This document shows positions 26,683-34,851 of a stretch of 64,000 nt of DNA, piece after piece. The notes beneath the pieces are model-generated. The model was not told where the DNA came from. It worked only from the letters and a program-made list of their open reading frames with translations, and ran no database searches. Origin of the DNA: Polaribacter sejongensis (lineage in GTDB: Bacteria > Bacteroidota > Bacteroidia > Flavobacteriales > Flavobacteriaceae); assembly GCF_038024065.1 (NCBI RefSeq), contig NZ_CP150667.1, positions 1,364,001 to 1,428,000 on the forward strand. Reading direction: 5' to 3'. The stretch's first letter is position 1. Each line of letters opens with the position of its first letter. Both the position numbers and the translations under genes were made by a program.

Positions 26683-27660
26683 ATGGCAGGAAGATGTAAA
26701 GAACCATCATGCTTTCCTGATGAAATAGGTTGTAATGTGGAAGGTTGTTCAAATGTAAAGGATTGTAAGAATTATATTTCCGAAGAATCCACTACTGAAG
26801 ATGTTGAAAAAGTTGATGAAGACAATTATTATAGAATTCCATGGACTGGAAATTCATTTGGATTGACTGATTTAAATTATTTGACTGCTTCATCAAAACC
26901 AATTTTTATTGGAATTACTGGGGTTGCAAGTGCTGGCAAAACAACTTTCCTTGCATCATTATATTGTCTTTTAAGAAATGGTGAAAGCATTGGTAACTAT
27001 AGTTTTGCTGGATCATTAACACTTATAGGTTGGGAAAATATTGCATGGTACTTAAGTTGGAAGAATAACGGAAATATTCAATTCCCGCCACACACCTCTA
27101 ATAATGCAGGAAGGTTACCAGGCTTATTGCATATTGCACTTAAAAATAATGAAGGTGAAAAAATTGACTTGGTGTTTACAGACGCACCCGGTGAATGGTT
27201 TGACCACTGGAGAATAAATGTGAATAACGAAAATGCAAAAGGTGCTAAATGGATTCATGATAATTGCGATGCTTTTTTACTTTTTGCAGATTGCGAGATG
27301 CTTACTCCTACTAATTCAAAACGCGGGATTGCGAAGCAACAGATAAATTCTGTTGCAGATAGGATTATGGAAAATTTAGGAAACAGACCTTTTGAGTTAA
27401 TTTGGTCTAAATCAGACATTACTATACCTGTTGAAACAAAAAATCAAATCCGTTCTCACTTTAAGCAAAATCAAATAAAGTATTTTGCAGAATATGAGAC
27501 AAGTGTAAAAGCGGGTGAAGATGAGTTATTTCATCAAAACATCTGCAATTCTATAGACTGGCTTATTGAAAAGTTACACAACAATAAAAACCAGATACCT
27601 CGAATACTCTCGCATAAACCCGAAGATATGTTTCTTTCTAAAAGAGCTATAAATGAATAA
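26683..27660 (+). CDS. TRAFAC-type GTPase of the conflict system (DO-GTPase2-like) with N-terminal Cys cluster
   Basis: 325 aa. Residues 1-30 hold five cysteines (5, 10, 17, 22, 28: CKEPSC, GCNVEGC, DCKNY), a likely metal-binding knuckle. The GTPase core starts near 75: P-loop GITGVASAGKTTF (Walker A, 80-88) and Walker B/G3 LVFTDAPGEWF (Asp167, Gly170). A hydrophobic DAFLLFADCEML strand and ELIWSKSDI, with the G4-like SKSD, follow. It differs from Ras and Era types and fits the DO-GTPase2 group of paired GTPases. It is translationally coupled, abutting the upstream gene and overlapping the next by 8 bp. It probably acts as an NTP-dependent switch with the adjacent GTPase. Confidence 0.8.
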   Translation: MAGRCKEPSCFPDEIGCNVEGCSNVKDCKNYISEESTTEDVEKVDEDNYYRIPWTGNSFGLTDLNYLTASSKPIFIGITGVASAGKTTFLASLYCLLRNGESIGNYSFAGSLTLIGWENIAWYLSWKNNGNIQFPPHTSNNAGRLPGLLHIALKNNEGEKIDLVFTDAPGEWFDHWRINVNNENAKGAKWIHDNCDAFLLFADCEMLTPTNSKRGIAKQQINSVADRIMENLGNRPFELIWSKSDITIPVETKNQIRSHFKQNQIKYFAEYETSVKAGEDELFHQNICNSIDWLIEKLHNNKNQIPRILSHKPEDMFLSKRAINE

Positions 27661-28504
27661 ATCAATTGATAACATACTAATAATTGGTGGCCCAAATGCA
27701 GGTAAAACTCATTTTGGAGGTCAGCTGTATGGCAGGCTTAATAGCAGACAGTTTGAATATAAAATTGCCTCAAATAATAGACCTACTGACTTAACGATAT
27801 TTGAAGATGTTCTGACAAAACTTGCCGAAGGCAAGAGAGCTGGACATACAGAATCATCAGCAAATAGAACAATACAATTAAAATCTGAAGACAATAATGG
27901 GAATTCCGTTATTTTTTCCTTTCCAGATTATGCTGGTGAGCAAGTAAAAATGATAGTTGATAATAGAAGAGTAAATGATTTGTGGAAGGAATATATTGAC
28001 ACAAGTAACTCTTGGATTTTATTTGTAAGGTTAGATGAAATTGAAGTTCTAGAAGATTTGGTTAACAGAGGGATCCCAAGTCCCGATGAAATTCAAAAAA
28101 GACAATCATCAACACCTCCAGTAAAAATCTCAGATGCAGCCCATTTCGTTGAATTACTACAAACACTTATTTATATCAAAGGGGTTCCTTCATTACGGAA
28201 AATATCTCAGCCAAACCTTACCATTATACTTTCGTGTTGGGACTTGTTGGAAATTAAAGAAACAGCTATCCCATCTCAGATATTAAAAGAACGATTACCT
28301 TTTTTATGGGATTTTGTTAGTAATAATTGGGATGAGAACTCTCTTTCAATTTTAGGTTTATCATCAACTGAAAAAACATTGACAGATAATCCTGATGATG
28401 ATTATATTGATAGAACACCTATTGATTTCGGATTTATTATTAATGAAAAAGGGAAAGCAGAAAAAGATTTGACTCTTTCAATTCCAAGGTTTATAGGTAA
28501 ATAA
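27653..28504 (+). CDS. Second TRAFAC-type GTPase of the conflict system (DO-GTPase1-like)
   Basis: 283 aa. P-loop IIGGPNAGKTHFGG (Walker A, 12-20). G3 is FSFPDYAGEQVKM (Asp92, Gly95). A Trp-containing WILFVRLDEI strand follows. The G4-equivalent is TIILSCWDLLE (Ser194-Asp197), where Ras-like proteins have NKxD. The DYAGEQ form and the SCWD motif are typical of the DO-GTPase1 group. It starts 8 bp inside the preceding GTPase gene and ends 1 bp before the effector gene, so the four genes are one transcript and stoichiometry is coupled. It is likely the partner of the upstream GTPase (heterodimer or antagonist), which is inference. Confidence 0.8.
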   Translation: MNKSIDNILIIGGPNAGKTHFGGQLYGRLNSRQFEYKIASNNRPTDLTIFEDVLTKLAEGKRAGHTESSANRTIQLKSEDNNGNSVIFSFPDYAGEQVKMIVDNRRVNDLWKEYIDTSNSWILFVRLDEIEVLEDLVNRGIPSPDEIQKRQSSTPPVKISDAAHFVELLQTLIYIKGVPSLRKISQPNLTIILSCWDLLEIKETAIPSQILKERLPFLWDFVSNNWDENSLSILGLSSTEKTLTDNPDDDYIDRTPIDFGFIINEKGKAEKDLTLSIPRFIGK

Positions 28505-28505
28505 T

Positions 28506-31500
28506 ATGATTATACATCAAGCATTTTACGGAGAAGTAAATAGAGGTCATGCCTGCATAAATCAATCTTTGATTAACTCTGATTTAACTTCGTTTCTTAT
28601 TTCATTTACAGATAGACCAGCGGCATTACCTCCAGGTGTAGCTTTGCAAGCTTATTTTTCAGGCACAGCGTGGTCAAATTATTATATTTTCACGAAAACC
28701 TTTACAGATCCTTATGCTACGCGATCAGGAATGGTTTTCACTCATGCTCTAATTATAAATTTAGATAGTATAAATTCTATTAATAATTTAAATGACATCT
28801 TTTGCAATTTCATAGAGATTGTACCTGAAAGTAGAGAAGTATTAAATGATGTTGAATTTAATCTTTCACCACAAGTCGTTTCTTCAAACAATAAATTACA
28901 TCCATTATATATTAAAGATTGTATAAGCACTTTATTAGTTGGCAAATTGCCAATTCTGTTTACAGGTGATGAACAATCATTTGAGAATATTATACAACAA
29001 ATTTGGAATGCTCCAAATATAGAACTCAGGAAGAAAATTAGATATAGAGCAAGTTTTTCACCATCTGATATTGAAGGTGTAAAGGATCTTACTATTGTCT
29101 CAGTTCAGAAAGATTTACATTCCAAATGGTTACATAAAACTATCATTGACGCAGAGAACAATAAACTGATTAAAATCACCTCACATTCAGAAGCTCTTTT
29201 TTTAGGGTCAAAAGATAAAAATCCATTTTATACATTCCTTATAGATTTGAATGTAGATCAAAGTAACTTTTCAAACTACGGTCAATTAGATAAAGTATTT
29301 GGTGATTATAACAAAATTACGACTATCGACAATGCGGATATTATACGACAAAATATTCGTATGTTATCAATAGTATCACCATCAATGAACGATGGGGCTA
29401 CTATCAAAAACAAGTTTATTGATCGCCTAAACGAATTGATTAAATTAGGTATAGAAAAGAATTTTAAAGCTTTAAGAAATATTAATTGGAAAGCCTTTGA
29501 AAATGGAGAGAATGGAATGTGTAAAGTCTTTTCAGAATTTATCAAGTTGGAATTTATTAATCCGAATATTGATATTTCAAACTTGTCTGAACTAATTGAC
29601 CTTGGATTTTATGAAACAAAAAAGAATTGGTGGCATGACACTATTAAGGATACTTTGAAAAGTGTTTTTACAACGTGTTCGATATCAACAATTGAAGTTT
29701 TATGGAAATTAGTAAATCAGACAGATAAGATAATTGAAAATATATTCCAAATTTTACCTAAATCACTTGAATGTGAATCCTTTTTAAGGGATACTCTCCC
29801 AGCTGAAATAAAAGAATCAACAATTAAAAAACTTGAAAATATTTCTAAACAAAGAAAATGGTTATTACTGCATGCAGACATATTATTAAAATATTTAGAA
29901 CCTAAAGAGGCAATTATTAAACAATTAAAAATAGAAACTGATTTGACAATAGAAAACTCTTTTGGAGGTCTCTATCTAATTGGAAAACTAAATGATAAAC
30001 AACTACTTTCTATTACTCTTTCTAGCTGTAATACCAAGTTAATTCACGAAACAGCTAATCGTATATCTAAGAATAAAAGTTTACTCAATAATATTGATCC
30101 TAAAAAAGTATGTTGGCTAAATATATGGTCCGCTTCCTTAATACTATCCAGAAACTTTTCATATGGGATTGAAGGCAGAGAAATTGAAATTGTAAAATCA
30201 ATATTTGATTTAATCACTTCAAATGAATCAGTGCCAGATATAATAATTGAAAGTATTTCAGAATCAGAATTTGCAGATATTTCTAATTATGGGCGAAGAG
30301 ATGAATGTTGGAATAAGATTTCTCCAATATATATACAAAGCTTTATTGAGAAAACGTCAAAGGAAGTTATTACGCAATATATCAAGGGTAAAATTTCGTT
30401 CCATTCAATAGAAGAGCCATTAGTAAATTATATTTCATCGGATATATTTATGTCAAGCTTTCTTAGTGCATATAGGGATAATATTGAACCAGTAATAAGA
30501 GTCTACGAGTCTTTTCCAAATTTAAAAGATCTTTTCTTGGCTAATTATATTAAGTGTTTTTCAAGTTCAGTAAATGAAGCGGCCTCTATAAATCTAGGCT
30601 CTCTTGTATACAGATTAGATTACACAAACACCGCCAAAAATATTTATGATAAATCTAGATATAACTATTCGTTTAAAGCTGCTTTTGAACAATGTAAAAG
30701 TTTAGTTAGCGTAACTCGGTGGGACAGTCTTTGGAATAAAAAATATCCTGAAAATTCTTTGGAATCAGGTTTCAGTAAAACAAAATATCAAACAGAATTA
30801 GAAATGATAAAATCATTACCAACAGTTGTAATTTTAACAGCTATACAAGAAGAATACAAAGCAGTTCGTGCACATTTAATAGAAATTGATGATGTTGTTC
30901 AAAATGACACAGTTTATGAAGCTGGGATTTTTAAGATTCACGATAAAGAAATAGCTAAAGTTGTCATTAGGGAGTGCGGAGCCAAAAACACGATAGCAGC
31001 GCAAGAAACCGAAAGGGCTATACAATATTTCACACCAAATATCTTATTGTTTGTTGGTATAGCTGGATCTAGAAAACCAAACGATTTCTCAATAGGTGAT
31101 GTTATTTTCCCAAAAGTGATTTATTCTTATGAAGCAGGCAAATCGGAAAAAGGTTCTTTTTTGGCTCGCCCTGATTTAGCGTCTTCAACATACACATTAA
31201 TGGAACTTGCGAAAAGAGAAAGAAGAAAAGATGATTGGAAATCTTTGATTAAAAATGATTGGAATATTGAAGTTAAAGCAGACCTTGGAATAATTGCATC
31301 TGGAGAACAAATTGTTGAACACTATGAGTCAGAGGTTGGTAAAATACTAACAAAACATTATAATGATACATCTGCTGTTGAAATGGAAGGATTTGGTTTT
31401 GCAAAAGTTGCGACTCGACAAGGTAGAGAAACAAGTAATATGCTTGTTGGTGTTATTAGGGGTATTTCTGACATAATTGAGCAACCCAATAAAAATAAAG

Positions 31501-31601
31501 GAGATGATATTTCTGATAGACGGCCTGACAATGCAAAGAAATTAGCATGTGACACTTCTGCAGCATTCGCTTATTGGTTAATTTATAAGTCTCAGGAATA
31601 A
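28506..31601 (+). CDS. GAP1-like protein fused to nucleoside phosphorylase/MTAN effector domain
   Basis: 1,031 aa. Residues 1 to about 130 match the GAP1-N1 type of N-terminus (IHQAFYGEVNRGHACINQSL, FTDRPAALPPGV, YATRSGMVFTHALIINLDS). A long helical middle part (130-765) probably senses or binds the GTPases. From about 768 a complete purine-nucleoside-phosphorylase/MTA-SAH-nucleosidase fold follows: ILTAIQEEYKAV (acidic start), RECGAKNTIAAQETERAIQ, LFVGIAGSRKPNDFSIGDVI, TSAVEMEGFGFAKVA and VIRGISDI. The Glu of IQEE, the Glu of VEMEG and the Asp of ISD are those used for N-glycosidic cleavage in MTAN. An enzymatically active effector that hydrolyses nucleosides or nucleotides is therefore likely. 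PNP-fold effectors of the Detocs defence system are known to cleave ATP. It is the last gene of the operon. Confidence 0.85.
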   Translation: MIIHQAFYGEVNRGHACINQSLINSDLTSFLISFTDRPAALPPGVALQAYFSGTAWSNYYIFTKTFTDPYATRSGMVFTHALIINLDSINSINNLNDIFCNFIEIVPESREVLNDVEFNLSPQVVSSNNKLHPLYIKDCISTLLVGKLPILFTGDEQSFENIIQQIWNAPNIELRKKIRYRASFSPSDIEGVKDLTIVSVQKDLHSKWLHKTIIDAENNKLIKITSHSEALFLGSKDKNPFYTFLIDLNVDQSNFSNYGQLDKVFGDYNKITTIDNADIIRQNIRMLSIVSPSMNDGATIKNKFIDRLNELIKLGIEKNFKALRNINWKAFENGENGMCKVFSEFIKLEFINPNIDISNLSELIDLGFYETKKNWWHDTIKDTLKSVFTTCSISTIEVLWKLVNQTDKIIENIFQILPKSLECESFLRDTLPAEIKESTIKKLENISKQRKWLLLHADILLKYLEPKEAIIKQLKIETDLTIENSFGGLYLIGKLNDKQLLSITLSSCNTKLIHETANRISKNKSLLNNIDPKKVCWLNIWSASLILSRNFSYGIEGREIEIVKSIFDLITSNESVPDIIIESISESEFADISNYGRRDECWNKISPIYIQSFIEKTSKEVITQYIKGKISFHSIEEPLVNYISSDIFMSSFLSAYRDNIEPVIRVYESFPNLKDLFLANYIKCFSSSVNEAASINLGSLVYRLDYTNTAKNIYDKSRYNYSFKAAFEQCKSLVSVTRWDSLWNKKYPENSLESGFSKTKYQTELEMIKSLPTVVILTAIQEEYKAVRAHLIEIDDVVQNDTVYEAGIFKIHDKEIAKVVIRECGAKNTIAAQETERAIQYFTPNILLFVGIAGSRKPNDFSIGDVIFPKVIYSYEAGKSEKGSFLARPDLASSTYTLMELAKRERRKDDWKSLIKNDWNIEVKADLGIIASGEQIVEHYESEVGKILTKHYNDTSAVEMEGFGFAKVATRQGRETSNMLVGVIRGISDIIEQPNKNKGDDISDRRPDNAKKLACDTSAAFAYWLIYKSQE

Positions 31602-31618
31602 CTAACCCCCACAGCCAA

Positions 31619-31670
31619 GCACATTTGCAATTCACACTAGCCAACGCGCAACCAAAAATTGCAAAAGAGC
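31619..31670. repeat. Right imperfect direct repeat flanking the GTPase island
   Basis: CACATTTGCAATTCACACTA, GCCAACGCGCAACC, AAAAATTGCAAAAGAGC, same orientation as the copy at 25296-25352. It starts 17 bp after the stop of the effector gene. Confidence 0.75.
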
Positions 31671-31794
31671 TTGTATGCCTGCCACCGCTTTTTTTGCCAA
31701 CCCTAAAAACTATTTTTTTCAGGAACAGCAGTGCTTCGATTGAACAAATTTAGATTGTAGTAAATTGCTAACTAACTGATAATAAACAAAGATC

Positions 31795-31928
31795 AGCATA
31801 CAACAATGTATATAAAACATTTGGAAAATAGTGCTAATTTTAAGGTCGTTACACTTAATAAAACATCTAGCGGTTTGACAGGTAAGTGCTCCGTAATGCC
31901 AAACGATTTCATATACTTAACGTTAGTA
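31795..31928. repeat. Flavobacterial intergenic spacer with inverted ends
   Basis: Starts AGCATACAACAATGTATATA, includes GGAAAATAGTGCTAATTTTA, GCGGTTTGACAGGTAAGTGC and GTAATGCCAAACGATTTC, and ends CATATACTTAACGTTAG. Its two ends are imperfect inverse complements. I recall near-identical sequence in other flavobacterial genomes between unrelated genes. It could be another attC-like or mobile hairpin element. Confidence 0.5.
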
Positions 31929-31960
31929 ATTCTCACCCTTAAACTTCAATTCCTAAAACA

Positions 31961-31992
31961 AAAAAAGCTCTCTGAAATCAGAGAGCTTTTTT
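31961..31992. terminator. Intrinsic terminator, copy 3 of 3, beside the S46 peptidase gene
   Basis: AAAAAAGCTCTCTGA, loop AA, TCAGAGAGCTTTTTT: perfect 15-bp arms, usable from both sides. It ends the minus-strand peptidase gene and, on the other strand, anything read from the island. Confidence 0.88.
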
Positions 31993-32021
31993 ATTGCTAT
32001 AAAATCTACAAATAGCCTTTA

Positions 32022-34172
32022 CTATTTTTTACTAATAATAGTCAATTCATCTACAATATGTTTTGCGTTTGAGTATTTATCTATCAACCAAAGTACATAT
32101 CTAATATCAACATTAATAGTTCTTTGTAAGTTTGAGTCAAAAATAACATCACCTGCCATTGCTTCAATGTTTCCATCAAAAGCCAAACCAATTAATTCAC
32201 CTTTTCCGTTTACAACAGGAGAACCAGAGTTACCACCAGTAATATCGTTATCTGTTAAAAAGTTTACAGGTAACTGACCACGCTCATTTGCGTAACGTCC
32301 GTAATCTTTCTTTTCGTAAATATCTAACATGCTTTGGTCTAAATCAAACTCAGGATCGTTTGGTTTGTACTTTTTAATCATCCCCTGAAAAGTAGTATAA
32401 TTATTCTCATTCGCATCGTTTCTCTTATCCGCTGGTAAAGCTCTTACTTTACCGTAAGACAATCTTAAAGTCGAATTTGCATCAGGATATTTAATATTAC
32501 TCAATCCTGATTCACGCAATCCTTTTACTAACAATCTAAATGATGCTTTAAAATCATTTTCTGCTTGAACCAAACTTTCTGGGTTCTCTCTATATTTATC
32601 TAATAACTGATTAGACAATTGTAATAAAGGATCACTATTTAAGATGGCTTCATTTGGGTATTGTAAATAAGCCTCTACTCCTTCTTTAGAAGTAAACATA
32701 CTCAACTTAAAAATAGCTTTTACATACGCAGAAAAATCATTGTCGTTCTTTCCTCCTACTTCTGCAACCAATTCTGGCAATGAGTAATTAGATTTTGATG
32801 CTAACAAGCCTAATTGTTTTGCAAAAACCTCTTCTTCTAAAGGCAAGTAAAAATCTTTATAAGAACTCTCTATAAGCGCTTGTAATCTTGGTAACATATT
32901 TGCACGCTCAGCTTCATTTGCAGCTGTATATTGCTTTAAAGCGCCACCAATTCTGTATGGTAAAACAGCAAATTTACTAGAACGCAACATCCCTAATAAG
33001 TAGTTGGTTTGTTTTGCTTTCTCGTTGGTTAAACTATAGTAATTATTGATATTCTCAATAACTTTTCCGTAAGCTTCTTTATTGTCTTTTTTCTTAGCCC
33101 ATCTTGCAAACTTCGCTTCTACTTTACTTTTCTTTTCAACCGTTTTATGTTCTGTTAAAGCAGTAATCATTCCACCTCTATTTTTCCAATAGTTGGCAAT
33201 ACCAGCGTAAGCAGATGCATACATTAGATTTACAGACTCATCTGCATTCATGTATTTTTTCATAACATCCATACTTAATTTAGAACCTTCTACCCAAGCA
33301 GGATAAGCATATTTTACATTTTGCTCTACTCCTTGTGCAGGCATCCAACGGTTTGTTCTACCTGGATATCCTAAAATCATCGCAAAATCATTTTCTTTTA
33401 CACCATCAATATTAACAGGTAAATGATATTTTACTTTTAAAGGCACATTGGTAGTAGAATATTCTGCTGGTTCTCCATTTTCATCTGCATAGACTCTAAA
33501 TAAAGAAAAATCTCCGGTATGTCTTGGCCATTCCCAGTTATCTGTATCTCCACCATATTTACCAACATTTTCTGGAGGCGTACCTACTAAACGAACATCA
33601 TTATAATCCTCATACACAAAGTAGTAAAACTCATTACCTTCATAGAAAGAACGAACAGAAACGGTATATTTTCCACCTTCGTTATTTTCTTTTTCAATTT
33701 TAGCAATTTCTCTATTAATGATTGCTTCACGTTCTTTTTCACTCATTTCATCATTTACAAGTGATAAAATACGTTTAGAAACATCATCCATTCTTACAAA
33801 AAAGCGCACATATAAGCTTTCTGGTTTCAATTCTTCTTCTTTAGAACCTGCCCAGAAACCATTTTTTAAATGATTTTGTTCTGCTGTAGATAATTCTGCA
33901 ATTGCATTGTAACCACAATGGTGGTTTGTTAACACCAATCCGCTTTCCGATACGATACTTGCTGTACAACCTCCGTTAAACTGCACGATACCATCTTTTA
34001 AACTCTGATTGTTAACACTGTAAATTTCTTCTGCTGTTAATTGTAATCCCATTTTTTGCATATCACGATGATTTAATCGCTCGATATGCATTAAAAACCA
34101 CATTCCCTCATCAGCCAATGCTGAAGGAATTGAGACCATAAATACAATAAATGTAATAAGTATTTTTTTCAT
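32022..34172 (-). CDS. S46-family dipeptidyl-peptidase (DPP7/DPP11 type)
   Basis: 716 aa with a signal peptide (MKKILITFIVFMVSIPSALA). Chymotrypsin-fold catalytic triad: His85 in LTNHHCGYNA, Asp in GGDTDNWEWPRHTGDF, Ser in GGNSGSPVVNGKGELIG. The specificity region reads FDGNIEAMAGD. A Gly at that position is typical of DPP7 (hydrophobic P1), whereas DPP11 (acidic P1) has Arg. It is a periplasmic exopeptidase releasing dipeptides and fits the peptide-based nutrition of marine Bacteroidota. It is core rather than accessory and marks the right edge of the 22.5-32 kb hotspot. Confidence 0.93.
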   Translation of the reverse strand: MKKILITFIVFMVSIPSALADEGMWFLMHIERLNHRDMQKMGLQLTAEEIYSVNNQSLKDGIVQFNGGCTASIVSESGLVLTNHHCGYNAIAELSTAEQNHLKNGFWAGSKEEELKPESLYVRFFVRMDDVSKRILSLVNDEMSEKEREAIINREIAKIEKENNEGGKYTVSVRSFYEGNEFYYFVYEDYNDVRLVGTPPENVGKYGGDTDNWEWPRHTGDFSLFRVYADENGEPAEYSTTNVPLKVKYHLPVNIDGVKENDFAMILGYPGRTNRWMPAQGVEQNVKYAYPAWVEGSKLSMDVMKKYMNADESVNLMYASAYAGIANYWKNRGGMITALTEHKTVEKKSKVEAKFARWAKKKDNKEAYGKVIENINNYYSLTNEKAKQTNYLLGMLRSSKFAVLPYRIGGALKQYTAANEAERANMLPRLQALIESSYKDFYLPLEEEVFAKQLGLLASKSNYSLPELVAEVGGKNDNDFSAYVKAIFKLSMFTSKEGVEAYLQYPNEAILNSDPLLQLSNQLLDKYRENPESLVQAENDFKASFRLLVKGLRESGLSNIKYPDANSTLRLSYGKVRALPADKRNDANENNYTTFQGMIKKYKPNDPEFDLDQSMLDIYEKKDYGRYANERGQLPVNFLTDNDITGGNSGSPVVNGKGELIGLAFDGNIEAMAGDVIFDSNLQRTINVDIRYVLWLIDKYSNAKHIVDELTIISKK

Positions 34173-34530
34173 TTTATCTTGTTTTAAATATGGGATAAAA
34201 ATACTAAAATTTAGGCTCTTTTTAGAACTGATAAGATGTTAAAATATGTTATTTTTCACGCTATTGATAGTCTGAAAATTATCTTTTTTAACCAGTTTAT
34301 TTCTTCAACTTATTTTTGATCTTTCTTAGAAAAAAAAGTTACTGTTTTTAACATAAGAATAGCTTAAATCGAATAATCTAAGAGAAATAAAAAACTTTTA
34401 GTCGCACAAAAAAACGCTTTAAAAACAGAAATATAATTTCGTTTTTAAAGCGTTTTTTATAAGTATTCTATCGATAAGATTCGTTGCTGCTTTTAAATCT
34501 TTATTTAAGCTAAAAACACCTTAACAATCC
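34173..34530. other. Intergenic region between the S46 peptidase and the 74-aa gene
   Basis: 358 bp, no gene seen. It contains a strong hairpin (34408-34462) that terminates the 74-aa gene. The rest is AT-rich upstream DNA of the peptidase gene, in which I find no clear TAnnTTTG element. Confidence 0.5.
34408..34462 (-). terminator. Terminator of the 74-aa gene
   Basis: Long arms AAAAAACGCTTTAAAAAC and GTTTTTAAAGCGTTTTTT around a loop of about 17 nt, with A/T-rich flanks suited to termination on either strand. Confidence 0.75.
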
Positions 34531-34755
34531 TTATTCGTAATCCTTCATTTCATCATCATAAAAAGCACCTGCTTTATCCATTAAATCTGCTAATTCGGTT
34601 GCTATATCTTCTTCACTTTCTCCTGTTAAATCTTCAAACCATTCTACTTCATCATCTTTTAAGTTGATTAAAAAACGAGGAAACTCTGTGTGTAACACAA
34701 AAATATCTTCAGGAAATTTACTGTTATCGGCTAATAAAAATTTAGGTAAAGTCAT
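34531..34755 (-). CDS. Small acidic conserved protein (74 aa)
   Basis: 74 aa, strongly acidic: MTLPKFLLADNSKFPEDIFV, LHTEFPRFLINLKDDEVEWF, then EDLTGESEEDIATEL. No membrane segment. I believe it is a conserved flavobacterial protein of unknown function. It is followed by a strong terminator and preceded by a REP-like hairpin, so it is a free-standing gene. Confidence 0.75.
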   Translation of the reverse strand: MTLPKFLLADNSKFPEDIFVLHTEFPRFLINLKDDEVEWFEDLTGESEEDIATELADLMDKAGAFYDDEMKDYE

Positions 34756-34785
34756 AATATTTTATTGATTATAGATGCTGTCTGT

Positions 34786-34841
34786 TCGAGCGCAGTCGAG
34801 AACTAATTTTATTATTTAAAGAACCTCTCGACTGCGCTCGA
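34786..34841. repeat. REP-like inverted repeat, second copy
   Basis: Arms TCGAGCGCAGTCGAGA (34786-34801) and TCTCGACTGCGCTCGA (34826-34841), identical to those at 21497-21548, with a 24-nt AT-rich loop. It lies between the MATE gene and the 74-aa gene. Confidence 0.85.
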
Positions 34842-34851
34842 GGGGACACAA

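Larger units (their letters stand above)
31602..31960. other. Right border of the GTPase island
   Basis: About 360 bp without a credible gene. It holds the right direct repeat (31619-31670), a GC-richer GCCACCGCTTTTTTTGCC patch, and a further hairpin-type spacer (31795-31928). It ends at the terminator next to the S46 peptidase gene. Confidence 0.6.

Noticed and set aside
24059..31928. A full integron
   Set aside because: The spacers look attC-like, but no IntI, attI or cassette promoter is in the window. Kept only as a hypothesis.
31806..32015. 69-aa frame next to the S46 peptidase gene
   Set aside because: Falls within an intergenic spacer element and runs through a terminator hairpin.
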